DNA from: Halorubrum halodurans
GTDB lineage: Archaea; Halobacteriota; Halobacteria; Halobacteriales; Haloferacaceae
DNA: 50,107 nucleotides
Direction of reading: 5' to 3'
NCBI RefSeq assembly: GCF_002252985.1
Contig: NZ_NHPJ01000082.1
Location: 1-50,107 of the forward strand
Every line of letters begins with the position of its first letter. The stretch's first letter is position 1. The position numbers and the translations under genes were made by a program. Positions 1 to 6,553 of this stretch are shown here, piece after piece. The notes below the pieces were generated by a model. It was not told the origin of the DNA. It did not search any database and was given only the letters and a program-made list of their open reading frames with translations.

Positions 1-268
1 TTGGTGTGCTACTCGTTCTATGACACCCTCGTCATTAAAGAAACTAGTAGGCAAGCCATCATAAAGTACACGGCAGTTCGCGGTGTTTCATCAGACAGTA
101 GTGATCTTGGACCTTACATTTACAGAAAGATTTACTGTGATTTCAGCAGTATCGCGTCACTTCGATTGTGTCGCTACCTGCCGATGTGGGGTATTTGACG
201 GCCTGTCGGTGCTATTGTTGAACCCATGAACCCACCAAAATATCCAATTTGACACCTAGCATCTAGAG
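1..268. other. AT-rich stretch without a recognisable gene
   Basis: This stretch is clearly richer in A and T than the rest of the window. A reading frame runs open from the first base to about 196, but its product (Ser/Arg/Tyr-rich, no acidic bias) does not look haloarchaeal. I see no gene here. The stretch ends in the promoter of the small gene that starts at 298. Confidence 0.5.
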
Positions 269-279
269 TATATTATACG
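269..279 (+). promoter_or_regulatory. TATA box of the small membrane-protein gene
   Basis: The run gtatattatac lies 19 to 29 bases before the ATG at 298. In haloarchaea a TATA box at this distance places the transcription start at or next to the start codon, giving a leaderless mRNA. This supports the short gene downstream. Confidence 0.45.
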
Positions 280-297
280 CGCCTTAAGCAAGGGTAT

Positions 298-444
298 ATG
301 GACAGATTTCCAGCCCGCCTCGATTATGCGAAAACCTCCCAGTTTCTTATTGAACTCGGTAGCTTGATGACCACGCTGTTCGTGCTCCTCTTCGTCATCT
401 CAGTGATCGCTATCGGAATCAGTCTCTCGTTTGGACCCCTATAA
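298..444 (+). CDS. small single-span membrane protein (48 aa)
   Basis: A 48-codon frame runs from ATG at 298 to TAA at 442-444. The first ~22 residues are polar and mildly basic (begins MDRFPARLDYAKTSQ). The rest is one strongly hydrophobic segment, about residues 24-45, rich in Leu, Ile, Val and Phe, so the protein is probably a single-pass membrane protein with a short cytoplasmic head. No family is recognised. A good TATA box at leaderless spacing precedes it. The neighbour on the right is a truncated HEPN gene on the other strand, so no operon is visible. It could be a random frame; the promoter and the clean hydrophobic segment argue for a real gene. Confidence 0.45.
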   Translation: MDRFPARLDYAKTSQFLIELGSLMTTLFVLLFVISVIAIGISLSFGPL

Positions 445-486
445 CAACTCGGTCTCCTAGCAGTTGGTATGCCCGGGTTACTAACG

Positions 487-672
487 CTATTCCGTGTAGA
501 TATCATCTGGAACGTTTTTCGCTGCCTCACCAATCACCTCGAAATTTCGGAGTACTGCGTCGACTGTCTTTGGATCATCAACGAACTCTTCGTAGGTCAT
601 CTCACGTGTATATCGCTTGATCTTCTCGACGCCGTCAAGAATGTCATCGAGATAGTCCAAAACCTCTGTCAT
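487..672 (-). pseudogene. truncated HepT-like HEPN toxin (DUF86)
   Basis: The 61-residue product begins MTEVLDYLDDILDGVEKIKR and includes a segment like FEVIGEAAKNVPDDIY, the typical N-terminal half of HepT/DUF86 HEPN ribonucleases, which are usually about 110-120 residues. It stops just after this segment. The second half, with the catalytic R-x4-6-H motif (normally ...RN.LIH.Y...), is absent in all frames downstream. The start codon overlaps the stop of the nucleotidyltransferase gene as ATGA, the normal operon order for MntA-HepT. The toxin is therefore most likely dead, cut near 487. It could still make a short non-catalytic protein. Confidence 0.75.
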
Positions 673-959
673 ACCGTGACGAGATCGTCATGAACGCGGG
701 ATTCAATCCGTGGCTTCAACGAATCTTTCGTCACGAGGTCGACCTCGATACCCAACTCGTCCGTCAGTTCGTTTTCCAACCGAACGAGATCGAACAACGT
801 TACAGGCTGCTCGAAGACGACGAGTACATCGAGATCGCTGTCGGGTTGTTGTTCTCCACGCGCATACGACCCAAAGATACCCAACTCGCTGATCGGATAC
901 TCCTGCTCAAGTTTCGGCTTGAGCTGTGCAAGTCGAGTTGAGATATCTTCGGTTGCCAT
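669..959 (-). CDS. MNT-type minimal nucleotidyltransferase (MntA-like antitoxin)
   Basis: The 96-residue protein has the nucleotidyltransferase signature GSYARGEQQPDSDLDVLV at about residues 30-47 (GS-x-A-R-G then D-x-D), with a third acidic residue later near IEVDLV. This is the minimal NTase family whose members AMPylate and silence HepT HEPN toxins in type VII toxin-antitoxin modules. Length and motif are complete, so the enzyme is probably functional. Its partner downstream (ATGA overlap) is truncated, leaving an orphan antitoxin. The start ATG at 959 follows a short gap from an empty intergenic region and is the only good start. Confidence 0.85.
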   Translation of the reverse strand: MATEDISTRLAQLKPKLEQEYPISELGIFGSYARGEQQPDSDLDVLVVFEQPVTLFDLVRLENELTDELGIEVDLVTKDSLKPRIESRVHDDLVTV

Positions 960-982
960 AGAGGGCCTACGATTGCGCTAGT

Positions 983-1158
983 TAATTACGTTTTGGCAAT
1001 ACGCGGCTATTCGGCTCGAAACCGACGGAGACGCACGGCGGACTCTCCGACGGGACGAACCAGACAACTTCTTCGGTAAAATACTCGCTGAGATGGAGAT
1101 TCGGGCGTTCAAGATCAAGGAGTATCAGACCGATGGTGTCGCGGGACTGTCCGACTAA
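983..1158 (+). pseudogene. possible C-terminal remnant of an unknown gene
   Basis: Between the nucleotidyltransferase and RNA-ligase genes a plus-strand frame is open for about 57 codons and ends with TAA at 1156-1158. Its translation is acidic and haloarchaeal in character (for example RRDEPDNFFGKILAEMEIRA). There is no start codon near its open end, where a TAG closes the frame. I do not recognise the family. It may be the tail of a lost gene or a chance frame. Confidence 0.25.
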
Positions 1159-1170
1159 TTTACGGAAATC

Positions 1171-1203
1171 CTCGGGGCTTGACCCTGAAGCGGTTCACGA
1201 GAG
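1171..1203 (-). repeat. IS-associated motif, copy A (overlaps the RNA ligase stop)
   Basis: Read on the minus strand, this segment contains GTGAACCGCTTCAGGGTCAA followed by GCCCCGAGG. The same words recur at 5431-5462 on the plus strand (one C/T change in the core), and in degenerate form at 4018-4041. The TGA inside GTGAACC is the stop codon of the RNA-ligase gene. The copy at 5431 sits directly behind an IS605-type right-end hairpin, so I infer a transposon-end origin. Confidence 0.55.
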
Positions 1204-2268
1204 GTGTTGCCAGATGGTCGTCGGGTCGGCGTCGTTCAGTTCGGCGTTTGTTTCCATCTTTCGGAGTTCAGTAACACACCGCTTGGCGACGAGCGGGTAG
1301 ACTTCTGCGGGTGTGAACTCGAACTCGAGCTGCATGATCTCGTGCCAGTGTTCGGCCCAGATATCCTCGACGACGCGGGGGTACAGCTCTTCCACGAGGT
1401 GAACCCCAAACTCACGATCCTCTTCGATAACGAGTGAACGGACTGTCTTGCGAATCCGGGCGGACGTGCAGTACATCGCAACGAGTTGTTCCGCACCCGT
1501 CTCTGCGTCAGCCGGATCTTCTCCGAACTGCTCACAATTCAGTTCCTCGAAGTCCTCGCGGACCACTTTCACGCGGCGGTCGTGGCTGTCACTGCGGACG
1601 ACGACGCCCTCCGCACGGAGATCGGCAGCCAGCGACGACCACGGAACAGTGTAGTTCTCGGGATCGAACTCTGCAGTCTCGGCAATGATCGTCGCAGGAA
1701 CGAACGCGCGATCCGGCGACACGCTCTCAACTCGGATCCTGTCGAAGACGCGCCAGGCCGCCTCGGTCGAGAGGAACCCTTCGAAGGTTTCAGCGTACGG
1801 ACTGCCCGGTGGCGTCATCGACTTGATGGCCGCGTACGGAAGGACGTCGAAGCCGATGAGAGCGGGGAGGGAGTGATCTGTGTAGCCGTAGTCCAGTGTC
1901 GAGTACACCAGATTTTCTGCGTAGACGATGAGGGGGCCGTCGTGTTCATCGTGGACTCGACGGAGAGCGGTCGTGTCGATCCCGTCACAGAGACACCGGA
2001 CGGCTCGGTGGAGTGCCCCGTCGATATCCTCGAGATCGTCGCGATGACTGCCCATGATCGAGCGCCGCGTCCCGAAGACGAGACTGCCGTCCCCGTCGGC
2101 GGCGTTCACGACGGGCTCGGGATACGATGAGGCGTGACGCTCGTCATAGAGTGTGAAGCGGAACGAGCTGCCATCGAACTTCTCGAGGACCACCAAGTCC
2201 TCGGCGTCGAAGAACGACTCCGGGACGACGGGGTGATCGTATCGTGGGATCTTCGGGTATACTTTCAT
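1195..2268 (-). CDS. ATP-dependent RNA ligase family protein
   Basis: The 357-residue protein shows the covalent nucleotidyltransferase motifs in order. Motif I is EKFDGSSF, with the adenylated lysine at K30. Motif III-like LIVYAENLVYST lies near 112-123 and motif IIIa GFDVLP near 138. Motif IV EGVVVRS is near 222, and motif V is VKVVRE, with the second lysine near 233. This fits the Rnl2/RNA_ligase family, which joins or repairs nicked RNA ends using ATP. A C-terminal helical domain of about 110 residues follows. The ATG at 2268 lies 27 bases behind a small gene on the same strand, suggesting an operon. The stop codon lies inside a repeated motif that looks like a transposon end, so the native C-terminus may have been altered. 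The exact substrate (tRNA repair or other) is unknown. Confidence 0.85.
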   Translation of the reverse strand: MKVYPKIPRYDHPVVPESFFDAEDLVVLEKFDGSSFRFTLYDERHASSYPEPVVNAADGDGSLVFGTRRSIMGSHRDDLEDIDGALHRAVRCLCDGIDTTALRRVHDEHDGPLIVYAENLVYSTLDYGYTDHSLPALIGFDVLPYAAIKSMTPPGSPYAETFEGFLSTEAAWRVFDRIRVESVSPDRAFVPATIIAETAEFDPENYTVPWSSLAADLRAEGVVVRSDSHDRRVKVVREDFEELNCEQFGEDPADAETGAEQLVAMYCTSARIRKTVRSLVIEEDREFGVHLVEELYPRVVEDIWAEHWHEIMQLEFEFTPAEVYPLVAKRCVTELRKMETNAELNDADPTTIWQHLS

Positions 2269-2295
2269 CGGTCAGTGGTAGCGTGTTGTGCACGG

Positions 2296-2562
2296 TCAAG
2301 TATCGCCGTTTGCACCCTCACCTCCATCCCACGTTCGAACGGCGTCGCCGACAACCGTCCGAAACTCTTCGACAGGAGCGGTACGGATACTCGAGGGCAT
2401 CGGACCGTAGTTGTCCCACTCCGTAGTGTAGCGGACGATTCTCGATCGGAGACAACCGTCGCCCGCGTCCAGATCGTACGTTTCGAAGATATGGTGGACA
2501 TCGAGCACGAGTACTTCTCCGAGTTCGTCGTGGCTGTATATCGTGTTCTTTGTGAGTTCCAT
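2296..2562 (-). CDS. hypothetical 88-residue protein upstream of RNA ligase
   Basis: The product starts MELTKNTIYSHDELGEVLVL and contains a conserved-looking core (DVHHIFETYDL, RIVRYTTEWDNYGPMPSSIR) with several aromatic and acidic residues. I do not recognise a family. Composition is haloarchaeal and the frame is the only sensible one on either strand here. It ends 27 bases before the RNA-ligase start on the same strand, so the two are probably co-transcribed and may act together. There are no membrane segments or metal-binding cysteines. Confidence 0.6.
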   Translation of the reverse strand: MELTKNTIYSHDELGEVLVLDVHHIFETYDLDAGDGCLRSRIVRYTTEWDNYGPMPSSIRTAPVEEFRTVVGDAVRTWDGGEGANGDT

Positions 2563-2609
2563 GTGCGTTCGAGGCGCTTATATCATGTAGAACCCGGTAG
2601 ATTGACTAG

Positions 2610-2744
2610 AACTTGCCGCTGTACACCACAACCCCGGACCTCGATCTCAACGATGCGAACCTCTTCGGTGTGACGCCGACGCTTCTCGACCTGATGGGTG
2701 TCAACACCGACGACGAGTTCGACGGCGAGAGCCTGCTCGGGTGA
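2610..2744 (+). pseudogene. C-terminal fragment of an alkaline-phosphatase-superfamily hydrolase
   Basis: About 44 codons end at TGA 2742-2744 and translate with the string VTPTLLDLMGVNTDDEFDGE followed by SLLG. This closely matches the C-terminal end of sulfatase/phosphodiesterase members of the alkaline phosphatase superfamily, where 'TPTLLDL.G....D..DG.SL' is usual. An in-frame TAG lies immediately upstream at 2607-2609 and nothing recognisable precedes it, so this is only a tail fragment. It is too short to be active. Confidence 0.55.
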
Positions 2745-2836
2745 CTGTGATCCGGACCTGCCTACTCTTTCGACAGCGCACCTGAGCCGTGTAGAAGGTG
2801 ACCGATCCCGACGCACCCGCTGCGGATTCAATACAG

Positions 2837-2862
2837 GTCGACCGCCGCGTACTGGTTTGCGT
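2837..2862 (-). repeat. short fragment resembling the zinc-finger gene at 4172-5167
   Basis: On the minus strand this reads HANQYAAVDL, matching HAFYADQYAAVDL in the zinc-finger protein encoded at 4172-5167. At DNA level the core of 17 bases around CAGTACGCGGCGGTCGA is identical. A stop follows two codons later. It may be a relic of a related gene. The match is short, so confidence is limited. Confidence 0.3.
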
Positions 2863-2945
2863 GGATGGACCACAGCTTTCGAGAGCAATGAAAGAATATA
2901 CTATGATACCAAAGCACTATGTTCCTCTAGTTCGTATGAGCCTAC

Positions 2946-3536
2946 ATGAGCGACCGGCACCCACCAGATACGTTTGCAAATATCAACGAGGCAGTCGGGA
3001 CAGACTGGGAGTCTAACACGACGCCATACGAGCGCATCCGGCATGTCATTAGCCACACATACAGCCCACTGTCGGCTGATTCGGTCGCTGACAATGCGCG
3101 GACCGCTCCGAAGACCGCTCGAAAGCATCTGAACACACTCGCAGACGAGGGGTTCGTCGAGACGACACCCGGCGAGCACGGCAGTACGCGGTATCGTCGC
3201 TCGCCTGAATCACTGGTCATGGAACAGGCGTCCGACATCCTAGAGCACGTTTCGACTGACGAACTCGTCACACAGATTCAGGAAATGCGCGAGCAGCTCA
3301 CAGAATATCAGGCTGAATTCGGCGTCGAGTCCCCTGAAGAGTTAGCCGTCAGCCAAACGAATCAGGCTCTCGCCGAGTCCGGAGTTCCACAAGAAGAGAT
3401 CGATCCCGAGCGGATCCGTGAGTGGAAGACGCTCCGTCGAAACCTCGCGTTCGCAAATGCGGCCCTCTCGATCAGTACCGCCGAGCAGTTTGTCGACGAT
3501 GACCGTCGCTCGACTGATGAGAACGTCCCGGCCTGA
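2946..3536 (+). CDS. winged-helix regulator (DUF7342-like), partner of DUF6516 protein
   Basis: In this 196-residue protein, residues ~25-90 form a winged helix-turn-helix (PYERIRHVISHTYSPLSADS, then TAPKTARKHLNTLADEGFVE as the recognition helix and wing). A helical stretch at about 95-120 (TDELVTQIQEMREQLTEYQA) looks like a dimerising coiled coil, and the tail is acidic. It resembles haloarchaeal DUF7342/ArsR-like regulators. The next gene begins 3 bases after its stop, so the two form an operon. The same pair occurs again at 5559-6535. By analogy with TumA-TumE-type modules it would be the DNA-binding antitoxin; that role is inferred. Start ATG at 2946 follows an AT-rich promoter region around 2890-2930. 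Confidence 0.75.
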   Translation: MSDRHPPDTFANINEAVGTDWESNTTPYERIRHVISHTYSPLSADSVADNARTAPKTARKHLNTLADEGFVETTPGEHGSTRYRRSPESLVMEQASDILEHVSTDELVTQIQEMREQLTEYQAEFGVESPEELAVSQTNQALAESGVPQEEIDPERIREWKTLRRNLAFANAALSISTAEQFVDDDRRSTDENVPA

Positions 3537-3539
3537 GCG

Positions 3540-4022
3540 ATGGTGAACGCTTCAGATCAAAACGAACACCATACGCTCCGTGGAGCGACAGACCGTCCGG
3601 CACTACTCACGATTCGCGATGTTATCGAGGAAATGGAGCCGCTTGCGACAGCCGAACTCGATGACTACCTCCATCCATCTGTCCTCGAAGTTGCGCTCGA
3701 CGATGGACTGTGTACGGCCGACGCGGCGCGGATCGACGTCCAGTGGACCACACAGGCCCACTACAAGTTCCACTATACGGACACAGAAGCGGTGAATTTT
3801 CGATGGGGTAAGCATCCACATGCGGACGACTATCTCAACGTCCCGGGGCTCGAACATTATCATCCGCCGCCGACTGCGAGCTCAAAGCCAGACGAGGTCG
3901 AAGAATCCTGTATTAAACAGGCTCCCGAAGTATTGGTCACTCGCGCCGTTCTCAAACTCTGGCGGGTCGCCTACCACATGGATTCGTACGACCCGCTCAA
4001 TACTGGCCGAAATCCGCCGTGA
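3540..4022 (+). CDS. DUF6516 (TumE-like) putative toxin
   Basis: The 160-residue protein has a central section with the hallmark pattern of DUF6516/TumE proteins. A beta strand (ARIDVQWTTQAHYKFHY) is followed by NFRWGKHPHADDY and then EHYHPPPTAS, with Arg-Trp and a series of histidines. The paralog at 6101-6535 shares the same signature. TumE proteins are toxins of a type II module, with a putative RNase fold. The C-terminus differs from the paralog, which ends right after a Leu-Trp motif. This one continues about 18 residues (VAYHMDSYDPLNTGRNPP) and stops inside a degenerate copy of the IS-associated motif. The 3' end was therefore probably replaced by transposon-derived sequence, and activity is uncertain. 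Confidence 0.65.
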   Translation: MVNASDQNEHHTLRGATDRPALLTIRDVIEEMEPLATAELDDYLHPSVLEVALDDGLCTADAARIDVQWTTQAHYKFHYTDTEAVNFRWGKHPHADDYLNVPGLEHYHPPPTASSKPDEVEESCIKQAPEVLVTRAVLKLWRVAYHMDSYDPLNTGRNPP

Positions 4023-4041
4023 ACCCTCTCGGGGGCAAGTG
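4018..4041 (+). repeat. IS-associated motif, degenerate copy C (overlaps the DUF6516 stop)
   Basis: The sequence CCGTGAACCCTCTCGGGGGC then AAG aligns with GTGAACCGCTTCAGGGTCAA at 1171-1203 and 5431-5462, with several mismatches. As in copy A, the TGA of GTGAACC is the stop codon of the flanking gene. A right-end-like element in the opposite orientation follows about 80 bases later. Confidence 0.35.
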
Positions 4042-4123
4042 GTTCGAGACGTGGGCCGTTTCGTCATCACGGAAGACTTCGCCGTCCGTACGACCCCGAG
4101 AGTTTCTGTCGGTTCCCAACCAC

Positions 4124-4165
4124 GTTGACATCCTCTCTGCGCTGAACCCAAGGCTTTCTCCTCGA
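4124..4165 (-). repeat. IS200/IS605-type right-end remnant (minus orientation)
   Basis: Read on the minus strand this is TCGAGGAGAAAGCCTTGGGT ... AGAGAGGATGTCAAC. It matches the usual haloarchaeal IS1341/IS605 right-end pattern: a purine-rich GAGGA(G)AAGCC lead-in, a loop, then GGATGTCA. The stem is degenerate. It lies 6 bases after the stop of the zinc-finger gene. No transposase or tnpB remains nearby. Confidence 0.5.
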
Positions 4166-4171
4166 TGCTGC

Positions 4172-5167
4172 TCAAACGCCGAGATCCCGGAACGTCCAGT
4201 CGTTCGGCAGGTCGGCGTCGAAGCCGATCTCTTCGACGAGGTCGCGGATGCGCTGTTCGACCGTGTCGTCTAACTCAAACGTGTCGTCGAATTCCTCGTG
4301 CCAGTCGTAGTACCGCGGCATCCCTGGCCAGTGGTCGTCCGTCTTCAGCCCGTAAACACTGTCAAGCAGATAGCGACGAGACGGCATATCGTCACGGGCG
4401 GGACGCGAGAACGTCCCGTCGATCGACTCGTCTTTCACCAGCGCTTCAAGGAGATCGACCGCCGCGTACTGGTCGGCGTAGAACGCGTGTTCGAGCGTCG
4501 GCGTAACCGAGAAGATATCTTCCGAGACGCGGGCGTGGAGACGGTCGGCCACTGAGTGGTCGGGATGGCCGATTCCCCACCCGTACGCGTGGACTTCCTC
4601 CTGTGTGGTATCGGCTGTATCGCTGGCAGTGACTGCGACGCCATCGAGGTATTCGAGTGCTGAAACTGGAATCGCCTCCACACTCTCGGTTACCCGCGTG
4701 CGGATCAGATTCCGTCCGACAGCATTCGCGATCGTGGGTGTCACGAGCGGCAGCTCGTCGTCCGCGGTCGGGTCGTACGCATCGATGACCTCCTCGAGGA
4801 GACTCCACCCGGTTGCTCGCACCGCTTCGTCCAGGGCGTCACTGACTCGCTCGTGGTATCGCCAGAACACATCCCGGTATGTCTCCCCGCCGTCGTCTTC
4901 CTCGAGCGCAGCCGAGAGCGCGGACTCGAACTCGGCGAGTGTCTCGTGGAGGGCGGCTCTGTCATCACCAGAAAAGCGGTTGAGTAGGGTGTCGAGCTCG
5001 GCGACGGATGCGTCTCGTTCGTCGGCCGGCGACGAACCCGCGGATTGAGACTTCTCGAGATCAGCCGAGGCAACGGGTGTCTCTGGTTGAACATCCTCGC
5101 AGTCGTGGAGACGGAGACGGGTGAGTGTCTCGAACGACGCTCCGCAATCGTCGCACTCGTGGGCCAT
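4172..5167 (-). CDS. C2H2-type zinc-finger N-terminus protein of unknown function
   Basis: The 331-residue protein begins with a zinc-binding module MAHECDDCGASFETLTRLRL HDC: Cys5, Cys8 and, about 13 residues later, His/Cys ligands, a C2H2/C2HC finger. After an acidic linker (35-60) comes a long, mostly helical body without a recognised domain, containing WSLLEEVIDAYDPTADDELP and a C-terminal region ending RDLVEEIGFDADLPNDWTFR. The gene lies between two IS605-type right-end remnants (4124-4165, 5304-5341) and between two winged-helix/DUF6516 cassettes. Decayed pieces of related genes lie at 19128-19193 and perhaps 2837-2862, so this family has been spread or duplicated here. Function unknown; the zinc finger suggests nucleic-acid or protein binding. 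Confidence 0.7.
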   Translation of the reverse strand: MAHECDDCGASFETLTRLRLHDCEDVQPETPVASADLEKSQSAGSSPADERDASVAELDTLLNRFSGDDRAALHETLAEFESALSAALEEDDGGETYRDVFWRYHERVSDALDEAVRATGWSLLEEVIDAYDPTADDELPLVTPTIANAVGRNLIRTRVTESVEAIPVSALEYLDGVAVTASDTADTTQEEVHAYGWGIGHPDHSVADRLHARVSEDIFSVTPTLEHAFYADQYAAVDLLEALVKDESIDGTFSRPARDDMPSRRYLLDSVYGLKTDDHWPGMPRYYDWHEEFDDTFELDDTVEQRIRDLVEEIGFDADLPNDWTFRDLGV

Positions 5168-5300
5168 AGCCCTACTACAGGGATGTAGGCAAAATAAAAT
5201 CTCTGACCTCGATAGTCGACCCCGCTGAGACGGACTATCGCAAGTTCTCTGCGCAACTGCGACGGGCCGGTTTCACATACCTTGTCTGGCGGCTCACAGA

Positions 5301-5480
5301 GGAACGAGGAGGAAGCCCACGACTTCACTCGTGGGTCACTGACGAGAGAGCAAAGCTCTCTCGAACGACCTCCGAAGGACGGTTCGGAATCCGCTCCGTT
5401 CCGACCGATTCCTACTTTCGCATAGGGTAGCCTGTGAACCGCCTCAGGGTCAAGCCCCGAGGCACTCGGCCTGCTCAGCC
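5301..5480 (+). mobile_element. IS200/IS605-type end with structured flanks (remnant)
   Basis: GAGGAGGAAGCCCACGACTT is followed by CACTCGTGGG, forming a 7-bp perfect stem (5316-5322 with 5329-5335). This is the characteristic subterminal hairpin of haloarchaeal IS1341/IS605 right ends. Further hairpins follow (GAGAGAG CAAAG CTCTCTC at 5344-5362, and one around 5390-5405). Then comes the motif GTGAACCGCCTCAGGGTCAA at 5433-5452, copy B of the repeat shared with 1171-1203. Such a chain of hairpins fits the omega-RNA and end region of a TnpB element, but no tnpB is present. I treat it as a remnant. Confidence 0.5.
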
Positions 5481-5517
5481 TGTAGATCCCAGCCCAGACG
5501 AAGGCAGGAAATTATTC

Positions 5518-5541
5518 TTTGAAGTAAGAATTATATCCTCG
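5518..5541 (+). promoter_or_regulatory. promoter/operator of the second winged-helix cassette
   Basis: An inverted repeat ATTCTT-TGAAGT-AAGAAT overlaps the AT-rich TATA region (aattatatcc) about 25-35 bases before the ATG at 5559. A dyad on the TATA box of a regulator-toxin operon suggests autorepression by the winged-helix protein. Confidence 0.4.
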
Positions 5542-5558
5542 GCTCTGTAATCTCACGT

Positions 5559-6092
5559 ATGTCCGAGACAGACGCCAGCGATGGACCGCCAGTCTTCGAG
5601 GATGCGTTCGCCAGCGATGACGTTGAACAGCGCATCTACAGCATCATCCTCCAGACCCGCGAGCCGACGCCGACAAGCGCAATCGCCGACAGCGCCGACT
5701 GTGACCCCAAGACCGCCCGGAAGTATCTGGGGTGGTTCGATGACCTTGGCATCGTTACCCGACACGACGGCCATCCGGCCACCTACGAGCGCAACGACGC
5801 GTATTTTGAGTGGCGACGCATCAACCAACTCGCAGCTGATCACTCCGTTGAGGAGCTACAGGATCATGTTCGTGAGTTGACGACGCGCATCACCGAGTAC
5901 GAGGCGACGTACGATGCCGCGTCACCGGCCACAGTCGATGCCGTCGCCGCCGCGGACGGCAGCGACGAGTTGACCATCGACGCCGTGTACAGTGACCTCG
6001 CTGATTGGGCGACTGCCCGCGAGGAGCGTGACCGCTACGAACGCGCGCGCCAGCAACGGACGGGCGGCGAGCGCGAACAGGCATCCGGATAG
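5559..6092 (+). CDS. winged-helix regulator (second copy of the cassette)
   Basis: This is a 177-residue paralog of the regulator at 2946-3536. Residues ~25-80 form a winged helix (RIYSIILQTREPTPTSAIAD, DPKTARKYLGWFDDLGIV), with a wing (HPATYERND). A coiled-coil segment follows at ~90-118 (SVEELQDHVRELTTRITEYE), then an Arg/Glu-rich tail. The organisation matches the first copy, but sequence similarity is low outside the helix-turn-helix and coiled coil, so the duplication is old or the cassettes were acquired separately. The DUF6516-like partner starts 8 bases downstream. An inverted repeat over the TATA box suggests autoregulation. Confidence 0.72.
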   Translation: MSETDASDGPPVFEDAFASDDVEQRIYSIILQTREPTPTSAIADSADCDPKTARKYLGWFDDLGIVTRHDGHPATYERNDAYFEWRRINQLAADHSVEELQDHVRELTTRITEYEATYDAASPATVDAVAAADGSDELTIDAVYSDLADWATAREERDRYERARQQRTGGEREQASG

Positions 6093-6100
6093 CTCGCTCG

Positions 6101-6535
6101 ATGGTGCCACCGACAGGCGATGGTGGGAGTCCTGCCCCCATCGATCGTCCAATTCTCGAGTTTCTCCAGACACGACTCCAAGCGACGAGGCAGGTCTCTC
6201 GAGCGACCGTCACGGATGCCAGCGGCCATCTCAGGCTTCAGGTCGTCTTGGCCCCGTCGTACTACCCAGCAGCCGTCGACGAGGCGCAGTTGACACTTCG
6301 TTGGTACACGAACGATGACTTCAAATGCCACTATCGGGAGCAGCACGCAGACCACGCTTGGAGGTGCCGGTGGGACCGGCATCCCAATCCGCACAATACA
6401 CGGGACCATTTCCACCCCCCGCCCACCGCCCCGACGCCCGGCGAGGACGCATCGTGGCCAGCCGACCATCGTGACGTCGTTACACTTCTTCTCGACGAGA
6501 TTGAAGACCGGGTCACGACCCTCTGGAGCGAGTAG
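6101..6535 (+). CDS. DUF6516 (TumE-like) putative toxin, second copy
   Basis: The 144-residue protein carries the DUF6516 core (AQLTLRWYTNDDFKCHYREQ, WRCRWDRHPNPHNTRDHFHP then PPTAP), aligned with the protein at 3540-4022 over strands, RW and histidines. Unlike that copy it ends soon after DRVTTLW, which I take as the native length. The start ATG at 6101 is 8 bases after the regulator stop, so both should be on one mRNA. The role as toxin in a TumA/TumE-like pair rests on family resemblance only. Confidence 0.62.
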   Translation: MVPPTGDGGSPAPIDRPILEFLQTRLQATRQVSRATVTDASGHLRLQVVLAPSYYPAAVDEAQLTLRWYTNDDFKCHYREQHADHAWRCRWDRHPNPHNTRDHFHPPPTAPTPGEDASWPADHRDVVTLLLDEIEDRVTTLWSE

Positions 6536-6553
6536 AACACGTTCCCTCTGTGC

